Positions 1 to 6,627 of a stretch of 64,000 nt of DNA are shown here, in pieces (within the stretch, counting starts at the first letter, position 1; every line of letters begins with the position of its first letter). The stretch comes from Tritonibacter horizontis (lineage in GTDB: Bacteria > Pseudomonadota > Alphaproteobacteria > Rhodobacterales > Rhodobacteraceae): contig NZ_LPUY01000048.1 of assembly GCF_001518015.1 (NCBI RefSeq), positions 1 to 64,000 of the forward strand. Direction: 5' to 3'. Below the pieces are notes generated by a model that was given only the letters and a program-made list of their open reading frames with translations, did not search any database and was not told the DNA's origin. The translations under genes and the position numbers were made by a program.

Positions 1-692
1 AACGCAACAGGTTGTAAGGGTCGGCGCGGCATAAACCGGAGCGCGGCATTATGGGCCAGCTCATGGGCCCAGACCCCGTAGAAATTGCGCGGGTCCTGGA
101 ACCGCGTGATGGATGGCATGTAGACCTTGTCCACGGGGGGCAAATAGTACGCCTCCGTGCCCGTGAAGACGGTCATGATGTCGATGGCATCGAAAAACGC
201 CTGCATGTGCGGGATGGGCTCGGACGGGGGATTTTCAGGCGCTGGAGCGGGGTCCGGATAGAAACTGTCGGGCAGGCCCTCGATCTGGCAGGCATTGAAC
301 ACGCGGTAGGATTTCTGGAAGCGAAAGACGCGGGCTTCCTCAGAGCTATCATCCCCATCGCTGCGACCGTCCTCATCGGCGGCGTTCGTCCGGCTTTGTC
401 CGTAGTAGACGACGACAGACGACTTCTCGCCCTTGCGGACCTTTGCGTCCAACGCATTGGCCTGCGGCAGCGTCATCCAGAAGGGAGAGCTGTGGCCCGC
501 CATCACGGTCCGCATGGTCAGCAGGAAATTGTTCACGCCCTGGTAGGGTTCCCCGCCCACGCGCAGGGGGCGACAGCTGCCACCTGCGGTCCATGGCTTG
601 CGCCACGGCAGGACGCCGCGCTCGATGATGCGGATGATTTCGTTTGTGATGACCTCGGAGGCATCGAATTTGGGCGTACGGGATCGGGCCAT
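1..692 (-). CDS. ArdC-like antirestriction/zincin metallopeptidase (partial)
   Basis: Reads leftward from the ATG at 690-692 and leaves the window without a stop, so only about 230 N-terminal residues are seen. The start MARSRTPKFDASEVITNEI, the VLPWRKPW segment and a later WAHELAHN (HExxH zinc motif, near 47-80) match the ArdC family: an N-terminal ssDNA-binding domain followed by a metallopeptidase-like domain. ArdC proteins protect incoming plasmid DNA from host restriction, which fits a plasmid backbone. A purine-rich stretch just upstream of the ATG can serve as ribosome binding site. After HELAH the translation (NAALRFMPRR) does not look like the usual continuation of the family, so a frameshift near position 45 or real divergence at the edge is possible. 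Family assignment is inference from motifs. Confidence 0.7.
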   Translation of the reverse strand, partial: MARSRTPKFDASEVITNEIIRIIERGVLPWRKPWTAGGSCRPLRVGGEPYQGVNNFLLTMRTVMAGHSSPFWMTLPQANALDAKVRKGEKSSVVVYYGQSRTNAADEDGRSDGDDSSEEARVFRFQKSYRVFNACQIEGLPDSFYPDPAPAPENPPSEPIPHMQAFFDAIDIMTVFTGTEAYYLPPVDKVYMPSITRFQDPRNFYGVWAHELAHNAALRFMPRRPLQPVA

Positions 693-733
693 GGCTGGCC
701 TCCTTTTCGAGTTTTGGTGAGAGGGAGTGGTGA

Positions 734-1219
734 CTAGGTTGACCGACGGGGCCGCGGATCGTTGGCGATCTTGGCACCGAGGGCTTCGACCATGTCGATG
801 TAGGTGGTCAGCGAGACGGACCTGCCAGGACCGCAAGGGTCAGGGTCGGTCGATCCGTCCCGCGCCACCCGCGGCAGGTTCGCGAAGACGATGACATCGG
901 TGACGGTTCGGATATCGATGAACGGAGTCCCTCGTGCGACCGCAAGAGCGGCCAAGGGAAAGCGCTCGATCGGCGCGAAGGTCGAGACGGTGGTCCAACC
1001 GAGATGGAGGAATGTCCCACCCTCCCCGCAGATCACATGCGCGTTTGGCAATGACGCCGCCTGCTTCAGATAGCCGAAATCACGCAGGACGGTCTGGCGT
1101 TTGAGCCGCTGTGCCAGCGCCGTTTGGCCAGTTCGGCGCAGCTCTCTATGCCGCCACCAGGAGGCGGCGGTTGCGCGGAGCACGCGCAAGACACCTGATT
1201 GCATAGGAATGCCCTTCAT
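734..1219 (-). CDS. Hypothetical plasmid protein
   Basis: An open frame of 161 codons from ATG 1219, ending 42 bp before the ArdC-like start on the same strand, so probably co-transcribed with it. A second ATG at 1204 (MQSGVLRVLRA) has a better-placed AAGGG and may be the true start. The protein has a basic N-terminal third (WWRHRELRRTGQTALAQRLKRQ) followed by a more hydrophobic middle with a GEGGTFLHLGW segment. No recognisable domain, signal peptide or membrane segment. I do not recognise the family and give no function. It is kept as a gene because of its length, its codon usage and its position in a minus-strand unit. Confidence 0.5.
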   Translation of the reverse strand: MKGIPMQSGVLRVLRATAASWWRHRELRRTGQTALAQRLKRQTVLRDFGYLKQAASLPNAHVICGEGGTFLHLGWTTVSTFAPIERFPLAALAVARGTPFIDIRTVTDVIVFANLPRVARDGSTDPDPCGPGRSVSLTTYIDMVEALGAKIANDPRPRRST

Positions 1220-1606
1220 CCGGAACGGCAGACCGGAACCCGGCCCGGACCCATCTGCGGGACCCCAAAGGCCCTCATCCGTCAGTCACAAAACCCGAAG
1301 AACACTTTCACTTTCCAACCGCCAACTGGACCGCGGAAACTGACAAGGGTCCGACACCACCGCGATTCCCAAGGACTTCATGCAGTCAGTGCCGGTTGGG
1401 GTCCAAGATCGGCAAGGTATATCGGCAACCCCAGCCCGACCGCAGCAGTCTTTGGCATATTATCAATAATTTATCTGATGTTCTCGATCGGCAAAAAACG
1501 CGCCTACTGCGACTTTTCAGGCCCAAAAATCAGGATTTCCGGCGTTCAGAGCAATGCAGCGTTACGGATTAGCATGGGAAACGAAGGCACAGCGCCTCCT
1601 GACAGC
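1220..1606. other. Intergenic region without a supported gene
   Basis: No convincing gene. An open frame at 1199-1687 on the plus strand exists but has no family resemblance, no good ribosome binding site and overlaps the promoter of the toxin-antitoxin pair. Around 1455-1495 the DNA becomes AT-rich. The region separates the minus-strand ArdC unit from the plus-strand toxin-antitoxin operon. Confidence 0.4.
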
Positions 1607-1645
1607 TTGAAATTCAGCAATATTGTCGCTATATACCGTCAGTAT
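1607..1645 (+). promoter_or_regulatory. Promoter and operator of the Xre/RES operon
   Basis: TTGAAA at 1607-1612, a 17-bp spacer and TATATA at 1630-1635 form a good sigma-70-type promoter, 30 bp before the antitoxin ATG. Overlapping the -10 is a short palindrome ATAC-CGTCA-GTAT (1633-1645). That is where an autorepressing antitoxin would be expected to bind. An AGGAG ribosome binding site follows at about 1653. Operator function is inference. Confidence 0.55.
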
Positions 1646-1664
1646 CACTGTAGGAGCATAGATC

Positions 1665-2015
1665 ATGCACATCACGAACTTTGCTGAAGCTGGGCAATTC
1701 GAACCGCGCAAGATCGCCGCGGTGCTACGCACGTCAGCAGAAGAGATCGCATTGACCGTCGGCTTGGGCAAAGACGCGTTGCAGAGGCGAACCCGCATTG
1801 GTTCGGACAAGACGCAGCGCCGCCTGCGCGAATTGGTAGAGGTGCTGAACAAAGTCGAGCCCCGCTTCGGCTCAGAACTGATGGCCTATGCATGGTACCG
1901 GTCAGAGCCCCTGCCCGGCTTTGATGGCCGGACAGCCATGCAGCTGGTGCAGGAAGGCAAAGCTCAGCAAGTTCTGGAATACATCGATGCGGTCGATGCG
2001 GGTGTCTTTGCCTGA
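1665..2015 (+). CDS. Xre/MbcA/ParS-type antitoxin (DUF2384)
   Basis: A 116-aa protein with the layout of RES-linked antitoxins: an N-terminal helical DNA-binding part (about residues 14-60, RKIAAVLRTSAEEIALTVGLGKDAL) and a C-terminal DUF2384 part ending in FDGRTAMQLVQEGKAQQVLEYIDAVDAGVFA. The 'G-(R/K)-T-A-x-x-L...G' pattern is typical of this family. It would bind and neutralise the RES toxin encoded next and repress the shared promoter. The stop overlaps the toxin ATG by one base (TGATG), indicating translational coupling. Such pairs stabilise plasmids. The family call is strong; regulation is inferred from the palindrome in its promoter. Confidence 0.85.
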   Translation: MHITNFAEAGQFEPRKIAAVLRTSAEEIALTVGLGKDALQRRTRIGSDKTQRRLRELVEVLNKVEPRFGSELMAYAWYRSEPLPGFDGRTAMQLVQEGKAQQVLEYIDAVDAGVFA

Positions 2016-2527
2016 TGCCGCTGAAAGATGGGCGCTACACGGGGCCACTCTATCGCGCCCTGAACCCGGTCTATGCGCGTGAACCTCTGTCCGGACGAGG
2101 CGCTGAACTCTATGGAGGGCGCTTCAATGCCAAGGGCACCCCTACCCTCTACACCTCGCTGGATCCCGCGACCGCTCTTAGAGAAGCCAACCAGGTCGGC
2201 AGCCTGCAACCCACGATCCTGGTGTCCTACAAGGCCGACCTTGGGCCTATTTTCGATACCCGCGATCAGGACGGACTTGACCGGTATGGCGCGACCGAGG
2301 CGATGCTTGCCGACCCTGCATGGCGCATGAAGATGCTCGATGGCCAATTGGTGCCGACACAGGAGTTAGCACGGGCCCTCATAGCAGATCGGTTTGCGGG
2401 GCTCCTGATCAAGAGTTTTGCGAAGGGTGCGTCGTTATCGGACTTCAACATCGTGCTGTGGGCCTGGACTGACAACAACGGTTCTTTGGAAGTGGTGGAT
2501 GACGAAGAGCGGCTGTCACGCATGTGA
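2015..2527 (+). CDS. RES-domain toxin
   Basis: A 170-aa RES-family protein, whose members degrade or modify NAD+ in the cytoplasm (as shown for MbcT-type toxins). The N-terminal YRALNP segment, the GGRFNAKGTPTLYTSLDPATALREA block (about residues 34-58) and the later glutamate/arginine-containing segments are hallmarks: an Arg, a Tyr and a Glu in these positions form the active site. It overlaps the antitoxin by one base. It lies directly before a parS-like palindrome and 2.8 kb from repC, a location suited to plasmid maintenance. Length is normal for the family and no lesion is seen. Confidence 0.85.
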   Translation: MPLKDGRYTGPLYRALNPVYAREPLSGRGAELYGGRFNAKGTPTLYTSLDPATALREANQVGSLQPTILVSYKADLGPIFDTRDQDGLDRYGATEAMLADPAWRMKMLDGQLVPTQELARALIADRFAGLLIKSFAKGASLSDFNIVLWAWTDNNGSLEVVDDEERLSRM

Positions 2528-2551
2528 GTTGTGAGACTTGGTGCCGGATCT

Positions 2552-2567
2552 GTCCACCGCGGTGGAC
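2552..2567. promoter_or_regulatory. parS-like palindrome, copy 1
   Basis: Perfect 16-bp palindrome GTCCACCGCGGTGGAC, identical to the copy at 5318-5333 directly behind repC. RepABC plasmids carry such palindromes as RepB-binding partition sites near the rep genes. Here the copy has been separated from the rep module by the nested insertion sequences. Partition function is inferred from sequence identity and position. Confidence 0.65.
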
Positions 2568-2728
2568 ATCGGCCGGTCGGAGGAGCACGGAATGACCGCG
2601 CAGTATCGCCCTATTGGAATTTGGCTCGGTGGCTTTGATGCATGTGGAGAGACCGCGCGTCATTGGACTAGGTGTTTAGTCCCATCGTGTGCTGGTCTAG
2701 TTATCTGTGACCATCAGAAGGACGCACT

Positions 2729-3316
2729 ATGGGACAAATTCTTCACGGCAGCGCCACGACCACGCACGCGATCCGAACAGCAATACAGCGATCGTGCGCT
2801 TCGAACGCGGCGCTGAGCCGGGAGTTGGGCATCAACGTCAAGACCGTCGCCAAGTGGCGCAAGCGTCAGACGGTTGAAGACGTGCGGATGGGTCCGAAGG
2901 AAGCGCATTCGACAGCTCTCAGCGTCGAGGAGGAAGCCGTGATTGTCGCTTTCCGGCGCCACACGCTGCTGCCGCTCGATGACTGTCTCTACGCCCTGCA
3001 GCCGAGCATCCCACATCTGACGCGTTCTTTGCTGCATCGATGCCTGCAGCGCCATGACATCAGCCGTCTGCCGGGCATGGAGGGCGACAAGCCGAAGAAG
3101 AAATTCAAACGCTACCCCATCGGCTACGTCCACATCGACATCGCCGAGTTGCGCACGGCCGAGGGCAAGCTTTACATGTTCGTAGCCATATACCGGACCT
3201 CAAAGTTCGCCTTCGTGCGGCTGGAGAAAAAGGTCGGCAAGATGGCCGCTGCCCAATTCCTGCGCGATCTCATCGCGGCGCTGCCCTGCAGAATCCACAC
3301 GATCCTCACCGACAAC
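2729..3316 (+). pseudogene. IS481-family transposase, N-terminal part
   Basis: Codons 1-196 of a DDE transposase: an N-terminal helix-turn-helix (NAALSRELGINVKTVAKWRKR) and the start of the rve integrase core with the first catalytic Asp in VHIDIAELRT. The frame runs up to ILTDN, i.e. the second catalytic Asp motif, and is then broken by the IS1111-type element. A short read-through tail (VLCREFPAA, stop at 3346) is encoded by the inserted element. Joined with 4945-5304 it would give a protein of about 315 aa, the usual IS481 size. Inactive as it stands. Confidence 0.85.
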
Positions 3317-3317
3317 G

Positions 3318-3577
3318 TCCTATGTCGGGAATTTCCGGCTGCTTAGGTCAGCAGGTCATGGAGCATCCGGAGCCCCGGACGCCCTGACAGGTTTGCCCAG
3401 ACGGGCTCTGCCGTCAAGAAATGATCTCTTCCATAGCAAACACAGGGTACGCGCTCCGGCGGCCCTCACCGTCCTTAATACGAGATCCCAAATCCCAAGC
3501 AGAAAGCCCGAACATTATCTACGAGGTCAGCGAACTGCCTCCACGGCCATTACAGAGAGAGGTACTTCCGCCTGGGC
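3318..3577 (-). ncRNA. Candidate seeker/bridge RNA region of the IS1111-type element
   Basis: Non-coding stretch between the transposase stop and the element end. IS110-family elements encode a guide RNA in their longer non-coding end, and in the IS1111 group that end lies downstream of the transposase, as here. Inside it, CCTCACCG (3464-3471) repeats eight bases of the left target flank (3304-3311), so a minus-strand RNA could pair with that flank. An 8-base match in this length can also be chance, and I cannot fold the RNA by hand. Location is well supported by family knowledge; the guide assignment is speculative. Confidence 0.4.
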
Positions 3578-4807
3578 TCACCCCTCGAAGAAGGGGCGAT
3601 AAGGTTCACCGTGTTTGACCACAGCGTGAACGGTGCGCGCCATCTTGGCAGCAATCGCGGTATAGGCCTTGCGGCGCAGGTGAGCATTGTGCCGGTCCTT
3701 CGAAATGTAACGCTCGAACTTGTCGCGGAAGCTGTTTGTCTTCTTCAACGCGGCCGTCTGACCCGCCATCCAGAGCGTGCGCCGGAGCCGGGCATTGCCA
3801 TATTTGGAGATCTTGCTTTGTCCGCGGACCATCCCGGATTGCACGGTGGCGAGATCCATGCCGCAGAACTTAAGGAACTGGCGGTGATGCCGGAAGCGGC
3901 GCAGATCACCCGCCTCAGCCAGGATGGTCATTGCGTTGATCGGGCCGATGCCAGGGATGGTCGTCAGCAGCTGATAGTCAGGCAGGCCGGACAGGAGTTC
4001 GACGGATCTGGCCTCAATCTCATTGCGCTGTCGGATCAGGCTGCGGCCTTCGGCGAGAACGAGGCGGAACATACGCACGGCGTCGGAATCCGGGCCGACA
4101 GGAAGCCCGACTGAACCCGCAGCAGTCGTGTAAATGTCTGAAAGCAGGCGTTCTTTGGCAACCTTGCGGCCGACGACTTGCCAGGCATCGGCGATGAATG
4201 CCTGTCGGCTCATGGCCGAGATCATGTGAGGGGACGGGTACTTATCGAGAAACGCCAGGAACCAATCCGTCCGGGAGCTTCTGTGAAACCGCTCGGCTTC
4301 GGGAAAATAAAGAGGCAGGTAATGGGTCAGGATGCGATGCCAGAGTTCGGTCTTCGACCGCGAAACGATCTCATGGGTCTTTGACAGTTCCTGAATGTCA
4401 GCGGTTCCGGTGGCCAGCGGATCATGGAAGAACTGCACGGCTCCGATCTCCAGCATGTGAAGGATGACCTGGGCGTCCTTCGGATCGTTCTTGTCCCAGC
4501 TGTTATGCAGGGCCTCGCGTGTCCGGGCCAAACCCACGGAGGACACGAGCTTCAGTTCGAACCCCGCTTGGCCGAGATAATGCGCCAGTGCCCGGTGATA
4601 GTTGCCGGTTGCTTCGAACCCGATACGAACCGGCAGGCCGTAACCGGAAAGAGCCGCCACCAAACGTTGAAAATCGTCCAGGGTGTTGGTGATGGTCATG
4701 CGGCGGCGGCGTTTCTTGCCGGGAACGCCAATCAGCACTTCATGGCGGTGTTTGGAAATGTCGATGGCGACCAATAAGGTCGAGACGGTAAAATCAAAAG
4801 CGGTCAT
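3578..4807 (-). CDS. IS110/IS1111-family transposase
   Basis: A 409-aa, apparently intact transposase. The N-terminal DEDD (RuvC-like) domain shows VAIDISK (Asp), GFEATGNY (Glu) and NDPKDAQ (Asp pair). The C-terminal Transposase_20 domain shows TTIPGIGPINAMTILAEAG followed by GQSKISKYGNARLRR with the conserved Ser region. These recombinases use a guide RNA to choose the target and leave no duplication. The length is normal. The ATG at 4807 lies about 137 bp inside the element, and a 12-bp hairpin stands in that leader (4864-4914). Confidence 0.92.
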   Translation of the reverse strand: MTAFDFTVSTLLVAIDISKHRHEVLIGVPGKKRRRRMTITNTLDDFQRLVAALSGYGLPVRIGFEATGNYHRALAHYLGQAGFELKLVSSVGLARTREALHNSWDKNDPKDAQVILHMLEIGAVQFFHDPLATGTADIQELSKTHEIVSRSKTELWHRILTHYLPLYFPEAERFHRSSRTDWFLAFLDKYPSPHMISAMSRQAFIADAWQVVGRKVAKERLLSDIYTTAAGSVGLPVGPDSDAVRMFRLVLAEGRSLIRQRNEIEARSVELLSGLPDYQLLTTIPGIGPINAMTILAEAGDLRRFRHHRQFLKFCGMDLATVQSGMVRGQSKISKYGNARLRRTLWMAGQTAALKKTNSFRDKFERYISKDRHNAHLRRKAYTAIAAKMARTVHAVVKHGEPYRPFFEG

Positions 4808-4863
4808 AGCCGGTCTCCTCAGCGGTGTGGTCTACGCAAAACCACTGTTGAGACCTGAGACCC

Positions 4864-4914
4864 GGTTATGGCCACCCGCTGCGCGGTTTGAGGGCTGCGC
4901 GCGTGGCCATAACC
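4864..4914. repeat. Inverted repeat in the transposase leader
   Basis: GGTTATGGCCAC (4864-4875) and its perfect reverse complement GTGGCCATAACC (4903-4914), with a 27-nt GC-rich loop. It lies between the element end and the minus-strand transposase start. It could form an RNA stem limiting transposase expression or be part of the joined-end promoter of the circular form. Function unknown. Confidence 0.6.
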
Positions 4915-4944
4915 TCTCAGCGGCCAATCTTCCCGACGTGCTAC

Positions 4945-5304
4945 GGCATCCAGTTCACAAACCGCAAACAGGATCGCTATGCGATGGAGCACATCTTCGA
5001 CCGGGTCTGCTCAGAGCACGGGATCGAGCATCGCCTGACAAAGGTGAACCATCCCTGGACCAATGGCCAAGTCGAGCGCATGAACCGCACGATCAAGGAA
5101 GCGACCGTCAAGCGCTACCATTATGAGGCACACGCTCAACTCGAAACCCACCTCGGCGACTTCATCGCAGCCTACAATTATGCGCGTCGCCTCAAGACGC
5201 TGCAGGACCTAACGCCATTCGAGTTCATCTGCAAAATCTGGACAAGAGAGCCAGAAAGATTCACTGTCGATCCAACCCATCACACGCTGGGACTAAACAC
5301 CTAG
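4945..5304 (+). pseudogene. IS481-family transposase, C-terminal part
   Basis: In-frame continuation of the transposase broken at 3316: GIQFTNR (rest of the second Asp motif), then NGQVERMNRTIKEATVKRYHY with the catalytic Glu, ending DPTHHTLGLNT at the element's right end. The upstream part of this open frame (4888-4944) belongs to the IS1111-type element. No start of its own is expected to be used. The protein is inactive unless the inserted element is precisely lost. Confidence 0.85.
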
Positions 5305-5317
5305 TTGCCAGTCAGAC

Positions 5318-5333
5318 GTCCACCGCGGTGGAC
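5318..5333. promoter_or_regulatory. parS-like palindrome, copy 2
   Basis: Perfect 16-bp palindrome GTCCACCGCGGTGGAC, one base beyond the repC stop codon. Identical to 2552-2567. Before the IS481 insertion the two copies would have been about 117 bp apart, a typical parS cluster for a RepB/ParB centromere protein. A related but imperfect palindrome occurs between repB and repC (6471-6488). Confidence 0.7.
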
Positions 5334-5334
5334 A

Positions 5335-6390
5335 CTAGGCGGTTTGCATAGCAGTTTTGGATAGTCGCTTGATCAAAGCCACTGGATCAAACTGGTCTTG
5401 ACGTTGGCCCAAGGTAATACTGTGAAAATACGCTCCAAAGTCCCTGATGCGTTTTCCAAGTTGTAGCATGATGAAGATCGCGCATGACGCTTTCTGAGCT
5501 CCTACTGCATTCATGGCTTTCTCGAATGTATCTGGGTGAATCCCCATCATGGGTGCAAGTGTTCGAGCATGGTTTTCAATGTCCAACCAGTTTCTAAGTC
5601 TCTCTGTGGAGAACGATGTCGCTTGATCGCAAACTGAGGTTAGCAAGTCTGGTTTCAGAGCTTCATTGCCTATGTTGCTTTCTAAATCTTTTTTTTCTTC
5701 TTCAGACTTAGATTGGTGTCGGACAGTTTGTCCGTCATTGGCGGGCAATTCTACAGTTTCTGGTGGGTCATCTGGGGTATGCAAACTCTGGCATTCTCTG
5801 TCTGTGTCTGCGAGTAGCGCGTGGTATTCAGGGAGGCTCAGCTTCCTGCGCAGAGCTTTCCGTGCGTGGTTGATGAATGTGTTGCTGGGATCATGCTCTT
5901 CCAAATGGGCGAGCTTTGTAAGGATCTGTTTGCGGGCAAATATCCGATCCCGCCGGTTATTTTCCATCTCATGTGCGATGGCGACAAGCTCGTTCGCGCG
6001 TTGGAGGAGGGGGGCTAGAGACAGTCCATAGCTGATGCATTGACCGTCGGATGAGCGAACGCGGTAGCGCTTTCGGTTCGAGCTGTCATTGCGCTTGATG
6101 AAACCGAGTTCAACGAAACGGTTGATGTGTCTGCGGAGGGTCCGTTCGTCGATACCGCCGACGCGCTGGCAAATCGAGTTGTTGGACGCGAAAACCGTTT
6201 CGCCATGGCCTGGTTTCAAGAAACTGAGCATTGCTTGAAGTGTTTGGATATGGCCAGGACGTAGACCGAACACGCTGCGTGCATCTCTCAGTGCCCTGAA
6301 GATGGTCCAAATGTCGGTTTCAGCCGCAGAAATTGGACCGCGTGATGCATCAGCACCAGCGGTTCCGATCGATAGTTTTGTAAATGCCAT
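5335..6390 (-). CDS. repC: Replication initiator RepC
   Basis: About 351 aa from ATG 6390 (MAFTKLSIGT); the frame is open to a TTG at 6462 but the upstream 24 residues do not resemble RepC. RepC initiates plasmid replication in cis at an origin inside its own gene. The N-terminal region contains a winged-helix-like part (TVFASNNSICQRVGGIDERTLRRHINRFVELGFIKR, about residues 60-100) and the C-terminal half carries the usual helical domain (ARTLAPMMGIHPDTFEKAMNAVG). An AT-rich tract near 5640-5715 inside the gene is a fitting oriV candidate. Third gene of the repABC operon, separated from repB by a 237-bp leader in which antisense control is expected. Confidence 0.9.
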   Translation of the reverse strand: MAFTKLSIGTAGADASRGPISAAETDIWTIFRALRDARSVFGLRPGHIQTLQAMLSFLKPGHGETVFASNNSICQRVGGIDERTLRRHINRFVELGFIKRNDSSNRKRYRVRSSDGQCISYGLSLAPLLQRANELVAIAHEMENNRRDRIFARKQILTKLAHLEEHDPSNTFINHARKALRRKLSLPEYHALLADTDRECQSLHTPDDPPETVELPANDGQTVRHQSKSEEEKKDLESNIGNEALKPDLLTSVCDQATSFSTERLRNWLDIENHARTLAPMMGIHPDTFEKAMNAVGAQKASCAIFIMLQLGKRIRDFGAYFHSITLGQRQDQFDPVALIKRLSKTAMQTA

Positions 6391-6470
6391 GGTTTGTTCA
6401 CGACGACCGTTTGGCCCACAACTTCCCAGTCTCTTCCCAAGATTTCGCTCAGAAAAAGGCAATAAAATCC

Positions 6471-6488
6471 GTCCACCGAATCGGTGAC
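6471..6488. promoter_or_regulatory. Imperfect parS-like palindrome in the repB-repC spacer
   Basis: GTCCACCGAATCGGTGAC shares the left half-site GTCCACCG with the two perfect palindromes and has an inverted right half CGGTGAC with one base missing. It lies in the repB-repC intergenic region, a known location for RepB-binding sites in this plasmid family. It may be a weak RepB site; binding is not shown. Confidence 0.4.
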
Positions 6489-6490
6489 TC

Positions 6491-6519
6491 TTGACCGGTT
6501 TGCTGGAGGTTGCTACATC
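6491..6519 (+). promoter_or_regulatory. Promoter of the predicted repABC antisense RNA
   Basis: TTGACC (6491-6496), 17-bp spacer, TACATC (6514-6519) on the strand opposite to repABC. RepABC plasmids place the promoter of their counter-transcribed RNA exactly in the repB-repC spacer on the antisense strand. Inferred from spacing and location. Confidence 0.5.
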
Positions 6520-6525
6520 ATGAGT

Positions 6526-6595
6526 GCTAATCGAATGATGAGGGCTCTCCAGGGGAAACTTTGGGGGGCTCTTTTCTTTCTGGTCTTCGCTTTTC
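6526..6595 (+). ncRNA. Predicted counter-transcribed RNA controlling repC
   Basis: Region antisense to the repC leader, starting about 7 bp after the predicted -10. It includes the GGGGAAACTTTGGGG block (around 6555-6570), which resembles the conserved antisense-RNA segment of repABC plasmids, and ends in a T-rich run (CTCTTTTCTTTCT) suited to termination. In this family the small RNA lowers repC expression and sets copy number and incompatibility. The exact ends are not determined. Confidence 0.45.
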
Positions 6596-6627
6596 TCCTC
6601 TGCTCGCGTTACTCTGTGTGGCTTGGG

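Larger units (their letters stand above)
3317..4944 (-). mobile_element. IS1111-type (IS110 family) element inserted in the IS481 transposase
   Basis: The intact target can be rebuilt as ...GACAAC|GGCATC..., which reads through the TDNG motif of the IS481 transposase. The insert therefore runs from about 3317 to 4944 (uncertain by 1-3 bases because the flanks share ACG). No target duplication is visible, as known for IS110-family elements. Both ends carry a subterminal inverted repeat GTCGGGAA (3324-3331) / TTCCCGAC (4930-4937) about 7 bp inside the termini, a trait of the IS1111 group. It has one transposase gene on the minus strand, a 260-bp non-coding stretch downstream of it and about 137 bp upstream. 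Confidence 0.8.
2672..5300 (+). mobile_element. IS481-family element, interrupted
   Basis: Bounded by inverted repeats: the left end GTGTTTAGTCCCATCGTGTG (from 2672) matches the inverted right end (5300 leftward: GTGTTTAGTCCCAGCGTGTG) with one mismatch in 20. A CTAG tetranucleotide flanks both sides (2668-2671 and 5301-5304), as expected for IS481-type elements, which favour CTAG targets. The transposase gene runs on the plus strand and is split by an IS1111-type insertion (3317-4944). Without that insertion the element would be about 1.0 kb. It sits between the two parS palindromes. Confidence 0.8.

Noticed and set aside
51-737. Plus-strand open frame of 228 codons
   Set aside because: It is the antisense shadow of the ArdC-like gene, whose HExxH motif and family start lie on the minus strand.
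1199-1687. Plus-strand open frame of 162 codons
   Set aside because: No family features, no ribosome binding site, and it runs through the promoter and start of the antitoxin gene.
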